Assembly (NCBI RefSeq): GCF_009931695.1
Contig: NZ_CP048000.1
Span: forward strand, 3,055,501-3,119,500
From: Anaerocolumna sedimenticola
GTDB lineage: Bacteria > Bacillota > Clostridia > Lachnospirales > Lachnospiraceae
DNA length: 64,000 nt
Direction of reading: 5' to 3'
Under the pieces are notes generated by a model that worked only from the letters and a program-made list of their open reading frames with translations, had not been told where the DNA came from and made no database searches. The number at the start of each line of letters is the position of its first letter. Position 1 is the stretch's first letter. This document shows, piece by piece, positions 8,078 through 18,065 of the stretch. Position numbers and translations under genes: made by a program.

Positions 8078-8983
8078 TTAGTAAGGATAATTTCGTAAAT
8101 TATATTTCTCAATTGGTTCCGGTCCCCGCATTACAGTTCTGACAATTTCAAGACCGCCTTTCTCATCTGCGCGTATACGCCAATCAACCATTAAAATCTT
8201 ACCGTCTATAATTTCAATTCCGGTTATCCCTTTGGTATGGATACTGCAGCCGGTATTATAGTAGGGCAGTTCACCGTTTTTCGGAAATCTTGGCCTGTGG
8301 GTATGTCCGCAGATTAACATTCTTTTATGTTTCCGTATCCATTTCTTGTAAGTTCTTTCTATTTTATGTCTTTTATATAAATTTTTAGCAGGGCTGGCAG
8401 GGTTTTGAAAGCCCACAACATGGAGGTATCGCCAGAAATACCTTAACATAAACATGGAAATCGGCCAAAGCTGATCATTCATCAGATCGCCCTGATGCCC
8501 ATGTACCACAAAAATTTCCTGCTTGGTTTTTTTATTTTTTAAGACCATCGCTTCATGGATAAGAATGTCCCTAAAAAGTTCCTGTTTGTTTTGATTATAT
8601 TCATCATAATAATTAAAGTAATTATGTTTCACATAAGATTTATTTTTAAGGTAAATATTATGATTTCCATAAATGATACGCATCCGCTTATCGTCATAAA
8701 ATTTTTTAAGTCCTAAAAATACATCACTGTGAGCTAAACGTATTACTTTAAAATCCGGATATTCCCACAGTTCATCCCCATCTCCGACTTCTACATAAGT
8801 ATATTTATTGTTGTTATAATATTCCAGTGCTCTAAGAAAAACAATCTGATTTCTGGCAAACTCATCGGACATGCTGTCATCACCTCTATGGCAGTCACTG
8901 AAAAATATATATTTAGAATTTTCGTCAAAGTATTCTATTTTAGCTTTTTTAAAAGCACCTGTTAATCTTCGATCCGTAAACAT
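8078..8983 (-). CDS. Calcineurin-like metallophosphoesterase
   Basis: A 301-residue cytosolic metal-dependent phosphoesterase. The five family motifs appear in order: SDCHRGD near the N-terminus, GDGDE, GNHN, HGHQGD and GHTHRP. These supply the dinuclear metal ligands. Family members hydrolyse phosphoproteins, nucleotides or lipid headgroups, and the substrate here is unknown. The frame opens with a GTG at 8992, but GGGGTGA lies 6 bases before the ATG at 8983, so I use that start. It is monocistronic, convergent with the MATE gene and followed by the structured segment at 7981-8063. Confidence 0.88.
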   Translation of the reverse strand: MFTDRRLTGAFKKAKIEYFDENSKYIFFSDCHRGDDSMSDEFARNQIVFLRALEYYNNNKYTYVEVGDGDELWEYPDFKVIRLAHSDVFLGLKKFYDDKRMRIIYGNHNIYLKNKSYVKHNYFNYYDEYNQNKQELFRDILIHEAMVLKNKKTKQEIFVVHGHQGDLMNDQLWPISMFMLRYFWRYLHVVGFQNPASPAKNLYKRHKIERTYKKWIRKHKRMLICGHTHRPRFPKNGELPYYNTGCSIHTKGITGIEIIDGKILMVDWRIRADEKGGLEIVRTVMRGPEPIEKYNLRNYPY

Positions 8984-9256
8984 ATGATTCACCCCGTAAA
9001 AAATTAATTTTCTGTTTTATATAAAAAAAAACGGTTATTCCGGTAATTTACCCCATTTATATTATTTGCTAATAATAATATTATTATGTAACAGTGAAAA
9101 AGCGGAGATATAGGGCAACTGAATAATAAATCAATTGAATGTTGATAATTTGAGATATATTTGATACTCTAGAATAACAGTTTGTTCCTCAATATATCTC
9201 TAAACGGATTCAAAATTAATGACGCAACTATTTAAAATACAATAAAGGAGAGCAGT

Positions 9257-10141
9257 TTGAGAAAATTCAAAAAGTTTTATATAGAAATCACGAATGTATG
9301 TAATCTGGCCTGCAGTTTCTGCCCTGAGACGAAACGACAGGCCGGGTTTATGAATAAAGAGACATTTACTAATATATTAGATCAGATAAAACCATATACG
9401 GAATATCTTTATTTTCATGTGAAAGGGGAACCGCTTCTGCATCCGGAACTGGATTTGTTTTTAGATATTAGTTATGAAAAAGGGTTTAAAGTAAATATTA
9501 CCACCAATGGTACACTTATTAACCAGGCAAAACACAAATTACTGTTAAAACCGGCCTTAAGGCAGATTAACTTTTCCCTGCACAGTTTTGATGGAAATAC
9601 TATTAACGGTAAAGAAGTTTATATTAATAATATTCTTACCTTTATCAAGGAAATTCAAGAAAAGCAAAATATTATATTATCACTGAGGTTATGGAATTTA
9701 ACAAAAGATAATGATATTAATATAAAAGAGAATAAAAATCGTATTATTTTAGAGATGATAGAAAAGGAATATAATTTATCTGAACCAATAAAGGATATGG
9801 TTACTGCAGTCAGAGGAATTAAACTTGCGGATAACATATATTTAAATCATGAACATGAATTTAGGTGGCCTGATTTAAAAGAGGCAGAAGATGACGGTAT
9901 AGGCTTCTGTTACGGTTTAAGAAATCAGGCAGCGATACTGGTTGACGGAACGGTTGTACCATGCTGTCTTGATGGTGAGGGTATTATCAACCTTGGTAAT
10001 ATACATGACACGCATTTTTCTGAAATATTAAAGTTTCAAAGAGCAGAAGATATTTATAAGGGATTTTCTGAGCGGGTAGCGGTAGAAGAATTATGCAGAA
10101 AATGCGGATACCGAAAGAAATTTGGTGTAAATGTGGTTTAA
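9257..10141 (+). CDS. Radical SAM/SPASM-domain protein
   Basis: A 294-residue radical SAM enzyme. The [4Fe-4S] SAM-cluster motif CNLACSFC begins near residue 14. The core barrel includes KGEPLLHPE and NITTNGTL. A C-terminal SPASM-like auxiliary cluster region has GTVVPCCLDGEG and ELCRKCGY. Such enzymes do radical chemistry on peptides or small metabolites; no peptide substrate gene is adjacent, so its target is unknown. The start is a TTG preceded by GGAGAG, with no ATG alternative before the CxxxCxxC motif. It is a single gene ended by a hairpin terminator at 10193-10240. Confidence 0.87.
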   Translation: MRKFKKFYIEITNVCNLACSFCPETKRQAGFMNKETFTNILDQIKPYTEYLYFHVKGEPLLHPELDLFLDISYEKGFKVNITTNGTLINQAKHKLLLKPALRQINFSLHSFDGNTINGKEVYINNILTFIKEIQEKQNIILSLRLWNLTKDNDINIKENKNRIILEMIEKEYNLSEPIKDMVTAVRGIKLADNIYLNHEHEFRWPDLKEAEDDGIGFCYGLRNQAAILVDGTVVPCCLDGEGIINLGNIHDTHFSEILKFQRAEDIYKGFSERVAVEELCRKCGYRKKFGVNVV

Positions 10142-10192
10142 TTAGTTACAGCGAATTTGAATAATCCGAATCATAAAGATTATTTATTTTAT

Positions 10193-10240
10193 AAAGGGCT
10201 GTTAAAAATTTGAGGAAATTTTAAAACAGCCTTTTATATT
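10193..10240 (+). terminator. Intrinsic terminator of the radical SAM gene
   Basis: AAAGGGCTGTT (10193-10203) and the AT-rich bases after it pair with AAAACAGCCTTT, followed by a T-rich stretch. It is placed about 50 bases after the stop codon and immediately before repeat copy A1. Confidence 0.8.
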
Positions 10241-10335
10241 TCCGCGAAAGCAAAGTGAGAATTAGCAAGCTTGCTTGCAATAATTCGAACGCGCACGCGA
10301 ACCGAAGAAACTCGCAAAGCGTGTTTCTTCCGGTT
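10240..10335 (+). repeat. Hairpin repeat family A, copy A1
   Basis: A 96-bp element with two internal hairpins. The first is AATTAGCAAGC / GCTTGCAATAATT. The second is GAAGAAAC-T-CGC, loop AAA, GCG-T-GTTTCTTC, flanked by AACC/GGTT. The same unit recurs at 14972, 28329, 34456-34930 (five in tandem) and 55727. Confidence 0.9.
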
Positions 10336-10361
10336 ATATAAGGCAACCTTTTGCTTAAGAA

Positions 10362-10733
10362 TTAAGCATCATTTCCTTCTTTGGGGGTATTGGGGAAAAC
10401 TTTATTGGATACAAATTTATGGAAAAACCATTCACCTACGCCGATAATTAATGATGTGATAAATGCATCACCAAAGGATATCATATTGGTAGTCCATAAA
10501 AAGTTAAATAAATATATAACAACCAGTGCAAGAACAAAATCGGAAATGGTTGCTACAATGTTATTCGTAGCTGATAATATTAATAGATCTCCAATAATAT
10601 AAGCTAAAATAGTAACTGCAGCAGAGATATATAATATATCCCCAAATGTTAAAGGTGTAAGAGTTCCCAGAACAATCCCGCATATGATTGTAATCATAAC
10701 GAACTTTATTAACAACGCATAAATATGTTTCAT
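10362..10733 (-). CDS. DUF2512-family membrane protein
   Basis: A 123-residue protein made of four hydrophobic segments (about residues 5-25, 30-50, 58-80 and 88-110) ending in a hydrophilic tail. Length and pattern match the DUF2512 (YndM-like) integral membrane proteins common in spore-forming Firmicutes. The function is unknown. The ATG is preceded by AAAGGAGATG. It is monocistronic and convergent with the radical SAM gene. Confidence 0.78.
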   Translation of the reverse strand: MKHIYALLIKFVMITIICGIVLGTLTPLTFGDILYISAAVTILAYIIGDLLILSATNNIVATISDFVLALVVIYLFNFLWTTNMISFGDAFITSLIIGVGEWFFHKFVSNKVFPNTPKEGNDA

Positions 10734-11065
10734 CTTTTCATCTCCTTTGAAAATTTAAAATTAATTCTTCTATATTAGTGTTCCTAGTGGAGAGAAGTTT
10801 ATGTATCCGGTTTTTAATTTAATAAAATGTAAAATAATTTATTTAATTAAAATCTATAATTAATATTAATATCCGTGCCAGATATACGGATAAATTACCA
10901 AAATATACTATGTGTGTAATCACCTAAATTCATTGACAGAGTTCTCCAAAGTTGTTAACATTATTGTATAATAGCGAAATATATTACCGGTGTATAAAAT
11001 AGTTATTTATTTTTTTCCTGCTTTTTCAAATCTTAAATTAAAATAACAATAAGGATGGGCTCTGT
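10734..11065. other. Divergent intergenic region upstream of the chitinase
   Basis: 332 bases of AT-rich sequence between two divergent genes. I see a 7-bp inverted repeat, TATCCGT (10870-10876) facing ACGGATA (10886-10892), and a TATAAT hexamer near 10967, but no well-spaced -35 partner. No gene remnant is visible. Confidence 0.5.
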
Positions 11066-12700
11066 ATGATGAAAAAGATCTTAGAGGAAAAGCAAATATA
11101 CATAGTAATATTAGTTATTATTTTCATTGCAACGAATTCTTATCATTCCAATGTTTTAGCTGCTAAAGCAGATAGAACGCCGCCTACTGTACCAACTAAT
11201 TTAAGAGCCGTTACTATTTCTGATCTATCGGCTTCTTTAACATGGAATGCATCCTATGACAAAATCGGTGTAATAACTTATAACATTTATAAAAATAATG
11301 TACTTATCGGTAATACTTCTGCAACAACCTTTACTGCAAATGGTTTAACACCTTTGACAAGTTATCAATTTTCAGTGAAAGCCAAAGATACGGCAGGTAA
11401 TCTTTCAAGTTCCAGTAATATTCTAACTATAAAGACCTTATCTGCAGCAACGACACCGACCCCCACCCCAACCTCAACTGCAACCCCGATACCAACGAAT
11501 ACTCCGACACCGACGATAACGCCGACCGTTTCCGTGTCCCCCTCTCCAACAGTCACACCCACCCCGACTATAACTGTTTCACCAACACCGACCCCCACTG
11601 TAACCTTGGCTCCAACGCCCACAGTGACCCCAACACCTGGAATACCGCAAAAGAGATTAGTAGGTTATTATGCAGCATGGGCAGCTTATTCCGGTTTTTA
11701 TCCGGATATGGTGGATGGGAATAAACTGACTCACATCAATTATGCATTTGCCAATATCGGTAGTGATTTGAAGATAACTTTAGGATATCCGGATGTTGAT
11801 TTAATTAATTTCAGTAAGTTAAATGAATTAAAGAAATCAAATCCCGCACTTAAAACAATTATCTCTGTTGGAGGCTGGTCTTGGTCAGGCAGATTCTCCG
11901 ATGTTGCCCTGACGGATACGTCCAGAACCATATTTGCAGACAGCTGTGTGGATTTTATAACGAAATATGGCTTTGACGGAGTTGATATTGACTGGGAATA
12001 CCCGGTGAGTGGAGGATTAGCCACCAACGTATGGCGTACCACGGATAAACAGAATTTTACCCTTTTAATGCAAAAGATTCGGGAAAAATTAGATGCAAGG
12101 GGAGTAGCAGATGGAAAGCATTATATTCTCACCTTTGCAGGGGCAGGCTCATATTCCTATATTAATAACACAGAATTAAATCTGCTAAAGCAATATGTGG
12201 ATTATGGAAATATAATGACCTATGATATTCATGGTACCTGGGATACTTATACGGATTTTAATGCACCTTTATACTCTAATACGGATACTTCACTGCAATA
12301 TAAATGGAGTGTGGACGAGAGTGTTAATTTATGGTTAAAGGCCGGTTTCCCTGCTGATAAGATAGTTATGGGCGTTCCCTTTTATGGTTATGTTTATAGT
12401 TTGGTTCCTAATCAAAATAACGGATTATATCAAACTTACGGCGGAAGTTCTTCCATCAGTTATGGAAATATTGCCGGTTCTTACTTAAATAACCCTGCTT
12501 ATGTCCGGTATTTTCATACCCAATCCAAGGTACCCTGGTTATTTAACGGTTCGGTATTTATCAGCTATGAGGACGAACAATCTATTAGTTATAAAGCGCA
12601 GTATATTAAATCAAAAAGTTTAGGCGGAGCAATGGCCTGGGAGTTAAGTCAGGACCCAAACAGAATTTTATTGAATTCTTTATATAACGGATTACAGTAA
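11066..12700 (+). CDS. Secreted chitinase, Fn3-linker-GH18
   Basis: A 544-residue secreted glycoside hydrolase. Residues 1-33 form a signal peptide (basic start, hydrophobic core, cut near VLAAKA). A fibronectin type III domain covers about 36-126, followed by a Thr/Pro-rich linker at about 127-193 and a GH18 catalytic domain from 197 to the end. The GH18 motif DGVDIDWE is at 304-311, with Glu311 as the acid/base; SVGGWSW is also present. It should cut chitin or related beta-1,4-GlcNAc polymers outside the cell. Unlike cellulosomal enzymes it has no dockerin. The gene is monocistronic; AAGGATG precedes the paired ATG codons. The antisense of the linker is open over 85 codons, an artefact of its composition. 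Confidence 0.95.
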   Translation: MMKKILEEKQIYIVILVIIFIATNSYHSNVLAAKADRTPPTVPTNLRAVTISDLSASLTWNASYDKIGVITYNIYKNNVLIGNTSATTFTANGLTPLTSYQFSVKAKDTAGNLSSSSNILTIKTLSAATTPTPTPTSTATPIPTNTPTPTITPTVSVSPSPTVTPTPTITVSPTPTPTVTLAPTPTVTPTPGIPQKRLVGYYAAWAAYSGFYPDMVDGNKLTHINYAFANIGSDLKITLGYPDVDLINFSKLNELKKSNPALKTIISVGGWSWSGRFSDVALTDTSRTIFADSCVDFITKYGFDGVDIDWEYPVSGGLATNVWRTTDKQNFTLLMQKIREKLDARGVADGKHYILTFAGAGSYSYINNTELNLLKQYVDYGNIMTYDIHGTWDTYTDFNAPLYSNTDTSLQYKWSVDESVNLWLKAGFPADKIVMGVPFYGYVYSLVPNQNNGLYQTYGGSSSISYGNIAGSYLNNPAYVRYFHTQSKVPWLFNGSVFISYEDEQSISYKAQYIKSKSLGGAMAWELSQDPNRILLNSLYNGLQ

Positions 12701-12796
12701 GGAATTATAAGACCCAATAAGAAATAACGGAAAAAGCAGAAGAGAAACCTTTAATAAAATTTAATCGATTAAATTATGAAGTAAAAGCAGCATATT

Positions 12797-12847
12797 AGAG
12801 CCCGCCATGAAACCAATTAAAGTAAACGATGTTTTAAGGCCGGCTCT
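12797..12847. terminator. Bidirectional hairpin between convergent genes
   Basis: AGAGCCCGCC (12797-12806) pairs with GGCCGGCTCT (12838-12847) with one mismatch and a 31-base loop. It lies between the chitinase and aldo/keto reductase genes, which converge here. Confidence 0.5.
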
Positions 12848-12898
12848 TAGTTAATGTATTTATAAAAATTACTCTATACCATAAAAGTTAAGGGATAT

Positions 12899-13816
12899 TT
12901 ACGGCAGTTTATTACCGGCTGCTCTGTAAATTTCATACCATTCCTGTCTTGTTAATTCCACATTGGAAGCTTTGCATATATCTTTCAGACGTGTTGCGTT
13001 GGTTGTTCCTACGATGGTTTGTATTTTAGCTGGATGCCTTAATATCCAAGCCACAGCGATAGCAGAATTAGTAACACCTTTTGCTTCTGCAATTTCATCT
13101 ATTTTCTGATTTAATTCAGGGAATTTATCATTATTTAAAAATACGCCTTCAAAGAACCCATATTGGAATGGAGACCAGGCCTGAATCGTAATATTTTTTA
13201 AACGGCAGTAATCAAGTATGCTGCCGTCTCTTACGATGGAGCGGTCGATTTCCATATTTACATTAAGTCCGGCATCAATCATCCCTGTATTCGTAATACT
13301 TAGCTGTAATTGATTCGCTATGATTTTTTGATTTAAGTAACGGCTTAAAAGTTCAATCTGCATAGGATTTTGATTACTTACACCAAAATTACGAACTTTT
13401 CCGCTGCTGAGCAATCGGTCAAATGCTTCAGCAACTTCTTCCGGTTCTACTAAAGTATCCGGTCTATGAAGCAGCAGTACATCAATATAATCGGTATTCA
13501 AACGTTTTAAGCTGCCATCTACTGCCTCCAAAATATGTTCTTTCGAAAAGTCAAAGAAACCTGGCCTGATACCGCATTTTGTCTGTATTATTAACTTTTC
13601 GCGGTCAATTTTATTCATATTTACTGCTTTTGCAAATATTTCTTCCGATTTACCACCTGCATAGATATCGGCATGATCAAAAAAATTAATTCCCTCATCA
13701 AGTGCAGTTTGAATTAAATTAGCAGCTTCTTTTTCAGATAAATCAGCGATTCTCATACATCCCAAAGAAATTTCAGAAGCAAGAACAGCTCCGTTTGACA
13801 TACTTATTGTTTTCAT
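12899..13816 (-). CDS. Aldo/keto reductase
   Basis: A 305-residue NAD(P)H-dependent oxidoreductase of the aldo/keto reductase superfamily, YdhF-like. The tetrad is visible: Asp47 and Tyr52 in NFFDHADIY, Lys80 in IQTKCG and His117 in LLLHRPD. The cofactor loop near the C-terminus is IQTIVGTTNATRL. It reduces carbonyl compounds in the cytosol; the physiological substrate is not predictable. It is monocistronic and divergent from the DUF2935 gene, with about 230 bases of AT-rich promoter sequence between them. Confidence 0.92.
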   Translation of the reverse strand: MKTISMSNGAVLASEISLGCMRIADLSEKEAANLIQTALDEGINFFDHADIYAGGKSEEIFAKAVNMNKIDREKLIIQTKCGIRPGFFDFSKEHILEAVDGSLKRLNTDYIDVLLLHRPDTLVEPEEVAEAFDRLLSSGKVRNFGVSNQNPMQIELLSRYLNQKIIANQLQLSITNTGMIDAGLNVNMEIDRSIVRDGSILDYCRLKNITIQAWSPFQYGFFEGVFLNNDKFPELNQKIDEIAEAKGVTNSAIAVAWILRHPAKIQTIVGTTNATRLKDICKASNVELTRQEWYEIYRAAGNKLP

Positions 13817-14057
13817 AATATACCTCTTTTCCTGGATTATAGTTTTATTACAAATATGTTTTTCATATTTTTTTATCCATAACCTGATTATATATCCTAG
13901 AGATAGCTCTAGGTCAAGGGTTTTCGTATTATATTTTTTATTTCGATAGGGATATTATATATTTTTAATTGAAGAAATATAAATTTTATTATTTCTAATA
14001 TTCACTTTATGGAAATACAGCATATAATAGTAACAAATTTAAGATGTGGGGTATTCC

Positions 14058-14864
14058 TTGGTAAACATTATGTTTACAAATGAGGTAGTTTTCGAGCACC
14101 GGTTTTGGCTGCAGATTTTGGGAGATCATGCAAGGTTTATTTATTATTCTCTTGCTCCCAATGAAGTCGAAGCTATAAAAGAAGCAAAACAATTTATGGA
14201 TAAATATGATGAATTACTGGATAAAGCAAGAGAGCAGCTTTCACAATCTGAACTGGATCAATTAAACCAAAAGGCCTATGAACTTACATACGAATTTCGC
14301 CAATTTAAATTAGAACTTATGGCGCTCACATTGACTGCAAAAATAAAAGTACATTTATCTACTTCCTTTTTTAATCATATGATTAATGAATTGGAGGAAT
14401 ATTTATTAGTGCTTATCGCAGCTTCGGAAGGAGAAAATCCAATCTTTCATCCAATCCATTACCATCTTAGATGGTTATCCGATGCAGTGGGGCATGCAGC
14501 CGGCGTAGCTGCAAATCTGGATGAAGTCGAAAAGGACATGATAGAAGAAAGTAAATGGTACGAGAAAGAATTTACCGATTTATTTATGAAATCAGTTCAG
14601 GTAGAAGGATATCTTCGTACCGGATTAGATAATTTTCCATCATTAGAACGATTAAATGAACAGGCAGTCAATATTATGGTACCCTTTAAGGAACTATTGG
14701 AAGATATTATGGTATTACGCTCAGACAGCCGGCTGTTAGGTACTTTAATGCCACTGATGGCTGACCATATGGCAAGAGAAGAATGCTATTATTTAATAAA
14801 ATTATCTCAGACAGCAAAAACAGCTAAACCGGATTGTAATCCGGCTAAACCAAGGATGGAATAG
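14058..14864 (+). CDS. DUF2935-family protein
   Basis: A predominantly helical protein of about 268 residues with the two-repeat layout of DUF2935. Both halves carry conserved His/Glu residues, for example FEHRFWLQILGDHARFI near the start and MADHMAREECYYL near the end, and resemble ferritin-like or hemerythrin-like bundles that may bind metal. The function is not established. The start is uncertain: the frame begins at a GTG at 14046, a TTG at 14058 follows a G-rich stretch at a usable distance, and the first ATG is at 14070 with no clear ribosome site. It ends at a strong terminator (14897-14923). Confidence 0.8.
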   Translation: MVNIMFTNEVVFEHRFWLQILGDHARFIYYSLAPNEVEAIKEAKQFMDKYDELLDKAREQLSQSELDQLNQKAYELTYEFRQFKLELMALTLTAKIKVHLSTSFFNHMINELEEYLLVLIAASEGENPIFHPIHYHLRWLSDAVGHAAGVAANLDEVEKDMIEESKWYEKEFTDLFMKSVQVEGYLRTGLDNFPSLERLNEQAVNIMVPFKELLEDIMVLRSDSRLLGTLMPLMADHMAREECYYLIKLSQTAKTAKPDCNPAKPRME

Positions 14865-14896
14865 TGAGGGAAATTACTATATTTTGATACCGTTGT

Positions 14897-14923
14897 AAGG
14901 CGTTCAATATGAACGCCTTTTTT
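14897..14923 (+). terminator. Intrinsic terminator
   Basis: AAGGCGTTC, loop AATAT, GAACGCCTT, then a run of T. It is a compact perfect 9-bp stem directly after the DUF2935 gene. Confidence 0.93.
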
Positions 14924-14971
14924 AATGCCTCCGAACTAAAAATAAATTCCCTGCTTAGCTGATGGTCAGAT

Positions 14972-15067
14972 TTCCCGAAAGTTAAGTGAGAATTAGCAAG
15001 CTTGCTTGCAATAATTCCAACGCCCGCGTGAACTTTAGAAACTTGTAAAGCGTATTTCTTTCGGTTT
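14972..15067 (+). repeat. Hairpin repeat family A, copy A2
   Basis: A diverged copy of the 95-bp element. It retains GTGAGAATTAGCAAGCTTGC at its core, while the second hairpin (TTTAGAAAC...GTATTTCTTT) has changed on both arms. It lies just after the terminator of the DUF2935 gene. Confidence 0.85.
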
Positions 15068-15149
15068 CTTTGTTGACAAGGGGATAGTTTTGATTTATAA
15101 TGACTAAAAAGATATATATGGTCAAATAGTTTAAAAAAGGAGAAGGAAC

Positions 15150-15740
15150 ATGCCCAAAACTTATTCGGATAAAGAAAAAGAGTATATTAAGATACAATTA
15201 AAAAAAGCAGCTGTTGAGTGTATGACATTATATGGAGTAAAAAAAACAACAGTAGATGAACTGGTTAAGAAAGTGAATATTCCCAAAGGAACTTTTTATC
15301 TTTTTTATGATTCGAAAGAATTATTATTGTTTGATGCAATCAATGAACTGCATAATGAGCTGGAAAAACAGTTTTTACAGAACCTGAATTTATTATCCGA
15401 TCAGATGGATGTTGATAAATTAACAGACCTTTTATGTGACATGATAAGGCAGGTGGATAATACTTATCTGTTAAAGATTTTGACAAGTGGAGATATGGAA
15501 TTGATAATGAGAAAACTGCCGGATGAAGTAGTGGAAAAACATCTAACACAAGATGATTTTAATACGGAGAAGTTATTTTCTTTTATACCAAAAGCAAAAG
15601 ATAAAAATGTTGAAGCTTTCAGCGGTGCTCTTAGAGGGGCTTTCCTTACCTTGCTGTATAAAAGGGAGATAGGCGAGGAAATCTTTGAGAAGTCATTAAA
15701 GCTTATGATACGAGGGATTATCTTGCAGTTAATGGAATAA
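15150..15740 (+). CDS. TetR/AcrR-family regulator
   Basis: A 196-residue one-component regulator. The N-terminal helix-turn-helix spans about residues 12-58 and includes YGVKKTTVDELVKKV and IPKGTFYLFYDSKELL, the TetR signature. The C-terminal ligand domain is helical and unassigned. It begins after AAAGGAGAAGGAAC. The ABC exporter genes start 46 bases after its stop, so it almost certainly represses this operon and responds to its substrate. A putative promoter with TTGACA lies around 15073. Confidence 0.93.
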   Translation: MPKTYSDKEKEYIKIQLKKAAVECMTLYGVKKTTVDELVKKVNIPKGTFYLFYDSKELLLFDAINELHNELEKQFLQNLNLLSDQMDVDKLTDLLCDMIRQVDNTYLLKILTSGDMELIMRKLPDEVVEKHLTQDDFNTEKLFSFIPKAKDKNVEAFSGALRGAFLTLLYKREIGEEIFEKSLKLMIRGIILQLME

Positions 15741-15786
15741 GAAAGTTAGAACTTAAGGGAAGCAGCAACATAAAGGAGGAATTGTA

Positions 15787-16632
15787 ATGATTCAAGTAAA
15801 GAATTTATACTTTAGTTATTCCGAACATCCATTTTTAGAAAATATAAACTTTGATGTAGCAAAAGGAGAAATATTTGGTTTCCTTGGGCCGTCCGGTGCC
15901 GGCAAAAGTACCTTACAAAAGATATTAACCGGATTGATTAAAAATTATAAAGGTTCAGCCATGGTAAACGGGATAGAAAGTAAAAATCATAATAATCAAT
16001 TTTATGAAACTATTGGTGTTGATTTCGAATTCCCAAGTTTATATGAAAAATTGACAGCAAGGCAGAATCTAAGGTTTTTTGGCTCTTTATATTCAAAAGA
16101 ATTAAAAAATACAGAGGAATTATTACAGATGGCAGGTTTGTTACAGGATGGTGATAAAAAAATCTCTGATTACTCAAAAGGTATGAAGTCACGTTTGAAC
16201 TTTATAAAAGCGTTACTTCATAATCCGGATATCCTGTTTTTAGATGAGCCGACAAATGGCCTGGATCCATCCAACAGCCGTAATATGAAAAATATTATTT
16301 TAGAGGAAAAAAGAAGAGGTAAAACAATCATACTGACTACCCATAATATGGAAGATGCGGCTGAACTCTGTGACAGAGTAGCTTTTATAGCAGACGGTAA
16401 GGTGAAAGCCCTGGATACGCCTCATAATCTGATAATGAGAAAAGGAGCTTCAAAAATATGTTATACATATTTTGAAGAAAAAGAGAAAACAGGAGAGTGT
16501 TTCCTAAATGAGACATCAAAGGATAAGAGACTATATGAATTAATTCAGAATAATAAAATACTTTCCATACACAGCAGTGAACCTACTTTAAATGATATTT
16601 TTATAGAAGTGACGGGGAGAGGATTACTATGA
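15787..16632 (+). CDS. ABC exporter ATP-binding subunit
   Basis: A 281-residue ATPase of an ABC-2-type exporter. Walker A is GPSGAGKST (about residues 36-44), the signature is YSKGMKSR and Walker B with catalytic Glu is ILFLDEPTNGLDPS. A C-terminal extension after residue 215 is typical of drug-export ATPases. It energises the two permeases encoded next, with which it overlaps by the ATGA of stop and start (16629-16632). Arrangement and sizes recall the fluoroquinolone-type exporters of actinobacteria and clostridia, but the substrate is inference. Confidence 0.94.
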   Translation: MIQVKNLYFSYSEHPFLENINFDVAKGEIFGFLGPSGAGKSTLQKILTGLIKNYKGSAMVNGIESKNHNNQFYETIGVDFEFPSLYEKLTARQNLRFFGSLYSKELKNTEELLQMAGLLQDGDKKISDYSKGMKSRLNFIKALLHNPDILFLDEPTNGLDPSNSRNMKNIILEEKRRGKTIILTTHNMEDAAELCDRVAFIADGKVKALDTPHNLIMRKGASKICYTYFEEKEKTGECFLNETSKDKRLYELIQNNKILSIHSSEPTLNDIFIEVTGRGLL

Positions 16633-17312
16633 GACTGAGAAATCTAATTTTGGGTGATATTCAATTTCAATATAAATATGGATTTTATTTTGTTTATATT
16701 ATATTAACCATATTATATATTTGTTTACTCAATCTGATACCAGAAGAATGGAGCAGAAATACTGCCGGTATTATGATATTTTCCGATCCGGCAGCTATGG
16801 GTTTATTTTTCATGGGTGCAATCATTTTGCTGGAAAAGAGTCAAAGGGTGATTGAATCGGTTGCAGTTACTCCTGTTAAGGTATCTGAATATATCATATC
16901 AAAAGTTTTATCCATAGGGTTAATATCTACTGTGGTAGGTATAATAATAGCGGTTTCGGCAGGGAGTGATAATCTGTACACAGTTGTATTAGGAACATTT
17001 TTCGGATCTGTTTTATTTTCATTATTAGGATTGTTGGCTGCTTCAAAAATCTCAAGTCTTAACCAGTTTCTGCTTCTTACGGTACCCATTGAATTAGTGA
17101 GTTTCTTACCGGCAATTATATACTTAATGGGATATCAGAAATCTATCTTACTGTTACATCCGGGATGTATTATCATACGTTTCTTATTAGGAAATAACAG
17201 TTATTTATTACCATTGATCATTTTGTTATTTATCTGGATAGGAATATTGTATCTTATTACCTATTATTCCATAAAGAAAATGTTCACTGAGGTTGGGGGT
17301 GTAAAGTTATGA
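16629..17312 (+). CDS. ABC-2 exporter permease subunit 1
   Basis: A 227-residue integral membrane protein with about six hydrophobic segments, encoded between the ATPase and a second permease with ATGA overlaps on both sides, which implies translational coupling. It is expected to form a heterodimeric channel with the next product. A short motif in the first cytoplasmic loop (VIESVAVTPVKVSEYI) is shared in pattern with the second permease (NYMAVTPLGKNGYLI), supporting common ancestry of the pair. Confidence 0.86.
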   Translation: MRLRNLILGDIQFQYKYGFYFVYIILTILYICLLNLIPEEWSRNTAGIMIFSDPAAMGLFFMGAIILLEKSQRVIESVAVTPVKVSEYIISKVLSIGLISTVVGIIIAVSAGSDNLYTVVLGTFFGSVLFSLLGLLAASKISSLNQFLLLTVPIELVSFLPAIIYLMGYQKSILLLHPGCIIIRFLLGNNSYLLPLIILLFIWIGILYLITYYSIKKMFTEVGGVKL

Positions 17313-18040
17313 TATTCTTTTCTAAAAGTAAGATATTACTATATTCTTTCAGACAGTTTTTATATCAGATATTAAAAGATGCCATGTTAGTAATGGCATT
17401 GGCAGCACCTTTTTTAATGGGAATTTTTATCCGGTATGGGATTCCTTTGGGAGAAAAATTATTAACCGCTAAGTTTCATCAAGAAGCGGTACTAGAACCA
17501 TATTACCTTATCTTTGACTTGTTTTTAGCTGTGCTGATACCACTTATGTACTGCTTCATAGCAGCGATGGTTTTATTAGAAGAAATTGATGATAAGATAT
17601 CAAACTATATGGCCGTAACCCCGCTTGGTAAAAATGGTTATTTAATATCACGCCTGGGGATACCGACTGCCATATCCTTGCTCGTAACAATAATCTGTAT
17701 TCCTGTATTCTCATTGACCATGGGAGTAAGCGTTTTAATGATAGGAATATCTATTTTGTCATGCCTTTCCGGATTTATTGAATCTTTAATGGTGGTAAGC
17801 CTTTCTGCTAACAAAGTGGAAGGAATGGCTGTTGTCAAATTAACCGGTATCATAACCTTAGGTATTCCGGCTCCGTTTTTTATCACCGGTAAAATACAGT
17901 ATATATTATCATTCCTTCCATCCTTTTGGATTGGTAAATATGCAGCCACCAGTAATTTTTTCTACTTTATGATTGGATTTGGTATATCAGCTGTCTGGAT
18001 TATATTTTTATGGAAGAAGTTTGATAGAAAGCTTATATAA
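17309..18040 (+). CDS. ABC-2 exporter permease subunit 2
   Basis: A 243-residue protein with about six membrane segments, the last gene of the TetR-ABC operon. Its start overlaps the previous stop (ATGA). Like its partner it carries a VTPLGKNGY loop after the second or third membrane helix. Transcription probably ends at the hairpin at 18066-18101. Confidence 0.86.
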   Translation: MIFFSKSKILLYSFRQFLYQILKDAMLVMALAAPFLMGIFIRYGIPLGEKLLTAKFHQEAVLEPYYLIFDLFLAVLIPLMYCFIAAMVLLEEIDDKISNYMAVTPLGKNGYLISRLGIPTAISLLVTIICIPVFSLTMGVSVLMIGISILSCLSGFIESLMVVSLSANKVEGMAVVKLTGIITLGIPAPFFITGKIQYILSFLPSFWIGKYAATSNFFYFMIGFGISAVWIIFLWKKFDRKLI

Positions 18041-18065
18041 TGAGGGTATAAGCCAAAGAATATAA

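Noticed and set aside
11450-11640. Repeat element or antisense gene in the chitinase gene
   Set aside because: The ACC/CCG-rich stretch encodes the Thr/Pro linker; the open antisense frame is a by-product of that composition.
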